A stretch of 64,000 nt of DNA, from assembly GCA_021845685.1 (NCBI GenBank), contig JAJZVN010000005.1, positions 1 through 64,000 on the forward strand, written 5' to 3'. Both the position numbers and the translations under genes were made by a program. Positions 63,031 to 64,000 of this stretch are shown here, piece after piece. This DNA is from a bacterium. GTDB lineage: Bacteria; SZUA-79; Acidulodesulfobacterales; Acidulodesulfobacteraceae. The notes below the pieces were generated by a model that was not told the DNA's origin, searched no databases, and saw only the letters and a list, made by a program, of their open reading frames with translations. Numbering within the stretch: position 1 is the first letter of the stretch; the number at the start of each line of letters is the position of its first letter.

Positions 63031-64000
63031 TTATAATCCGCCAAAACCTTCGCCCATACTGAATTGGATTCTAGTACCGGTATTTCCGTTAATAGGCGTT
63101 CCTAATATTTTACCGTATGTTATTTCAATGGGTCCGAATGGAGAGTACCAGTTAAAACCTATACCGGCTGCCTCATCAAGATTAAATGGATTAATTGTCT
63201 GCGATGTTGTCCATGCGTTACCAGCATTCCACCATAAAAAACCATAAAATCCCATTTTTTTCATAATAGGGATAAGATATTTTGCTCCCACGGTCATCAT
63301 TCTTGTGCCGCCATAAAGCAAACCGTTTTCTGTAGGTCCGACAGAATCATACATAAATCCTAGAAGAGGATATGTATTGGTAATACCGCCGACAAAAAAC
63401 CGTTGATATATAGGCAATGGAACATTAGAATTTGTAGGGTCTATATATCCCCCCTGAATGCTCGTCATAAAAGACGTTCCCCACCATAAAGGAATATAGT
63501 GATTTTCCTGAGCGGTAAATTTAATAAAATCATCATTTCCTCCTATGAGGGAACCTGCTAAACTTGCTCTAAAACTTGCCATATCTCCTGCCGTAGGAAC
63601 CATAGGATTGTTAAGAGTATTGTACACAGTAGTAAAAGATACCTCGCTTGTTATAAGCTTACCCTGAGGAAGTATATTTGCTAAACCAGGAATTATCACC
63701 GAACTATCCTGTTCAATCAAATATCTTACATATTCCGTAAGTATGCGCCTATATAAGGGAACCCCGACTGTAACAGAGCCGCCGGCCGAACGGTATGCAA
63801 ATTCATAATAAAGAGAATTGAAAGTATCGTATACCGATGCATCAATAGAAATAGGTCTCCCGTAAAGATATGTAAGATACGGCTGCATAACATTCAAGCT
63901 GTATGATTGATAAGGTCCGCCTACCTGAGCATTAAGAGAAGCAGATATACCTGTTCCGAACAGGTTAGATTCTGATATTGAAGATATTGCCATAAATGAC
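63031..64000 (-). CDS. bamA: Outer membrane assembly factor BamA, C-terminal part (incomplete)
   Basis: The 3' end of an Omp85 protein; the frame stays open at the window edge, so residues upstream are missing. It is the C-terminal beta-barrel: alternating strands such as GSVTVGVPLY, with RFFVGGITNTYPLLGF and DSVGPTENGLLYGGTRMM and the closing strand SPFGPIEITYGKILGTP with RIQFSMGEGFGGL. The normal loop-6 motif VRGF/Y is absent (NTYPLLGF instead). Three residues follow the last Phe. Its place before skp and lpxD supports BamA over other Omp85 proteins. Confidence 0.88.
   Translation of the reverse strand, partial: SFMAISSISESNLFGTGISASLNAQVGGPYQSYSLNVMQPYLTYLYGRPISIDASVYDTFNSLYYEFAYRSAGGSVTVGVPLYRRILTEYVRYLIEQDSSVIIPGLANILPQGKLITSEVSFTTVYNTLNNPMVPTAGDMASFRASLAGSLIGGNDDFIKFTAQENHYIPLWWGTSFMTSIQGGYIDPTNSNVPLPIYQRFFVGGITNTYPLLGFMYDSVGPTENGLLYGGTRMMTVGAKYLIPIMKKMGFYGFLWWNAGNAWTTSQTINPFNLDEAAGIGFNWYSPFGPIEITYGKILGTPINGNTGTRIQFSMGEGFGGL

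Overview
This window comes from a very AT-rich (by eye roughly a quarter to 30% G+C) Gram-negative bacterium. It has a complete lipid A cluster, BamA and Skp, a 13-gene complex I locus, a c-heme-type chemoreceptor and an FprA flavodiiron protein. The gene orders rplU-rpmA-obgE-proB-proA-nadD-rsfS and ispE-spoVG-tRNA-Gln-prs-rplY-pth-ychF resemble the arrangement in Deltaproteobacteria (Desulfobacterota-like). An anaerobic or microaerobic, metal- or sulfur-respiring member of that broad group, possibly an acidophilic low-GC lineage, is my inference; no marker here fixes the taxon.

Layout. 1-3.4 kb (+): a TPR-like protein, a two-gene ABC transporter and a DnaQ-like exonuclease. 3.5-8.5 kb (-): a DUF3857/transglutaminase-like protein without its catalytic Cys and His, a TIGR02757 protein and FprA. 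8.8 kb (+): MarC. 9.6-15.4 kb (-): ychF, pth, rplY, prs, tRNA-Gln(UUG), spoVG and ispE. 15.3-30.1 kb (-): nuoA-B-C-D-F'-G-H-I-J-K-L-M-N, where nuoE and a normal nuoF are replaced by a NuoF-N3/GltD-like fusion. 30.4-38.9 kb (-): pepA, acs, a heme-c chemoreceptor and a sigma-54 two-component pair. 39.2-53.5 kb (+): rplU to coaE, a degenerate GGDEF protein and rho. 53.7-64 kb (-): waaA, msbA, lpxB, lpxI, lpxA, fabZ, lpxD, skp and the 3' part of bamA. This set makes and exports the lipid A core and builds the outer membrane; lpxK is not in the cluster.

No prophage, CRISPR array or transposase gene was found. The unusual content is of two kinds. Protein level: the complex I NuoF-GltD fusion, two probable pseudoenzymes, a BamA with an altered loop-6 motif, and Asn/Lys-rich insertions in housekeeping enzymes. 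DNA level: two families of dispersed MITE-like elements (10.8/59.4 kb and 50.9/62.1 kb), a third hairpin-rich element at 36.2-36.4 kb, a 54-base palindrome at 50.7 kb, a 16-base tandem repeat at 58.4 kb, and at least six short direct duplications spaced 55-73 bases apart, often copying the end of a gene next to itself.

All positions and motifs were read by eye. Functional calls rest on recognised family motifs; nothing was searched against a database.
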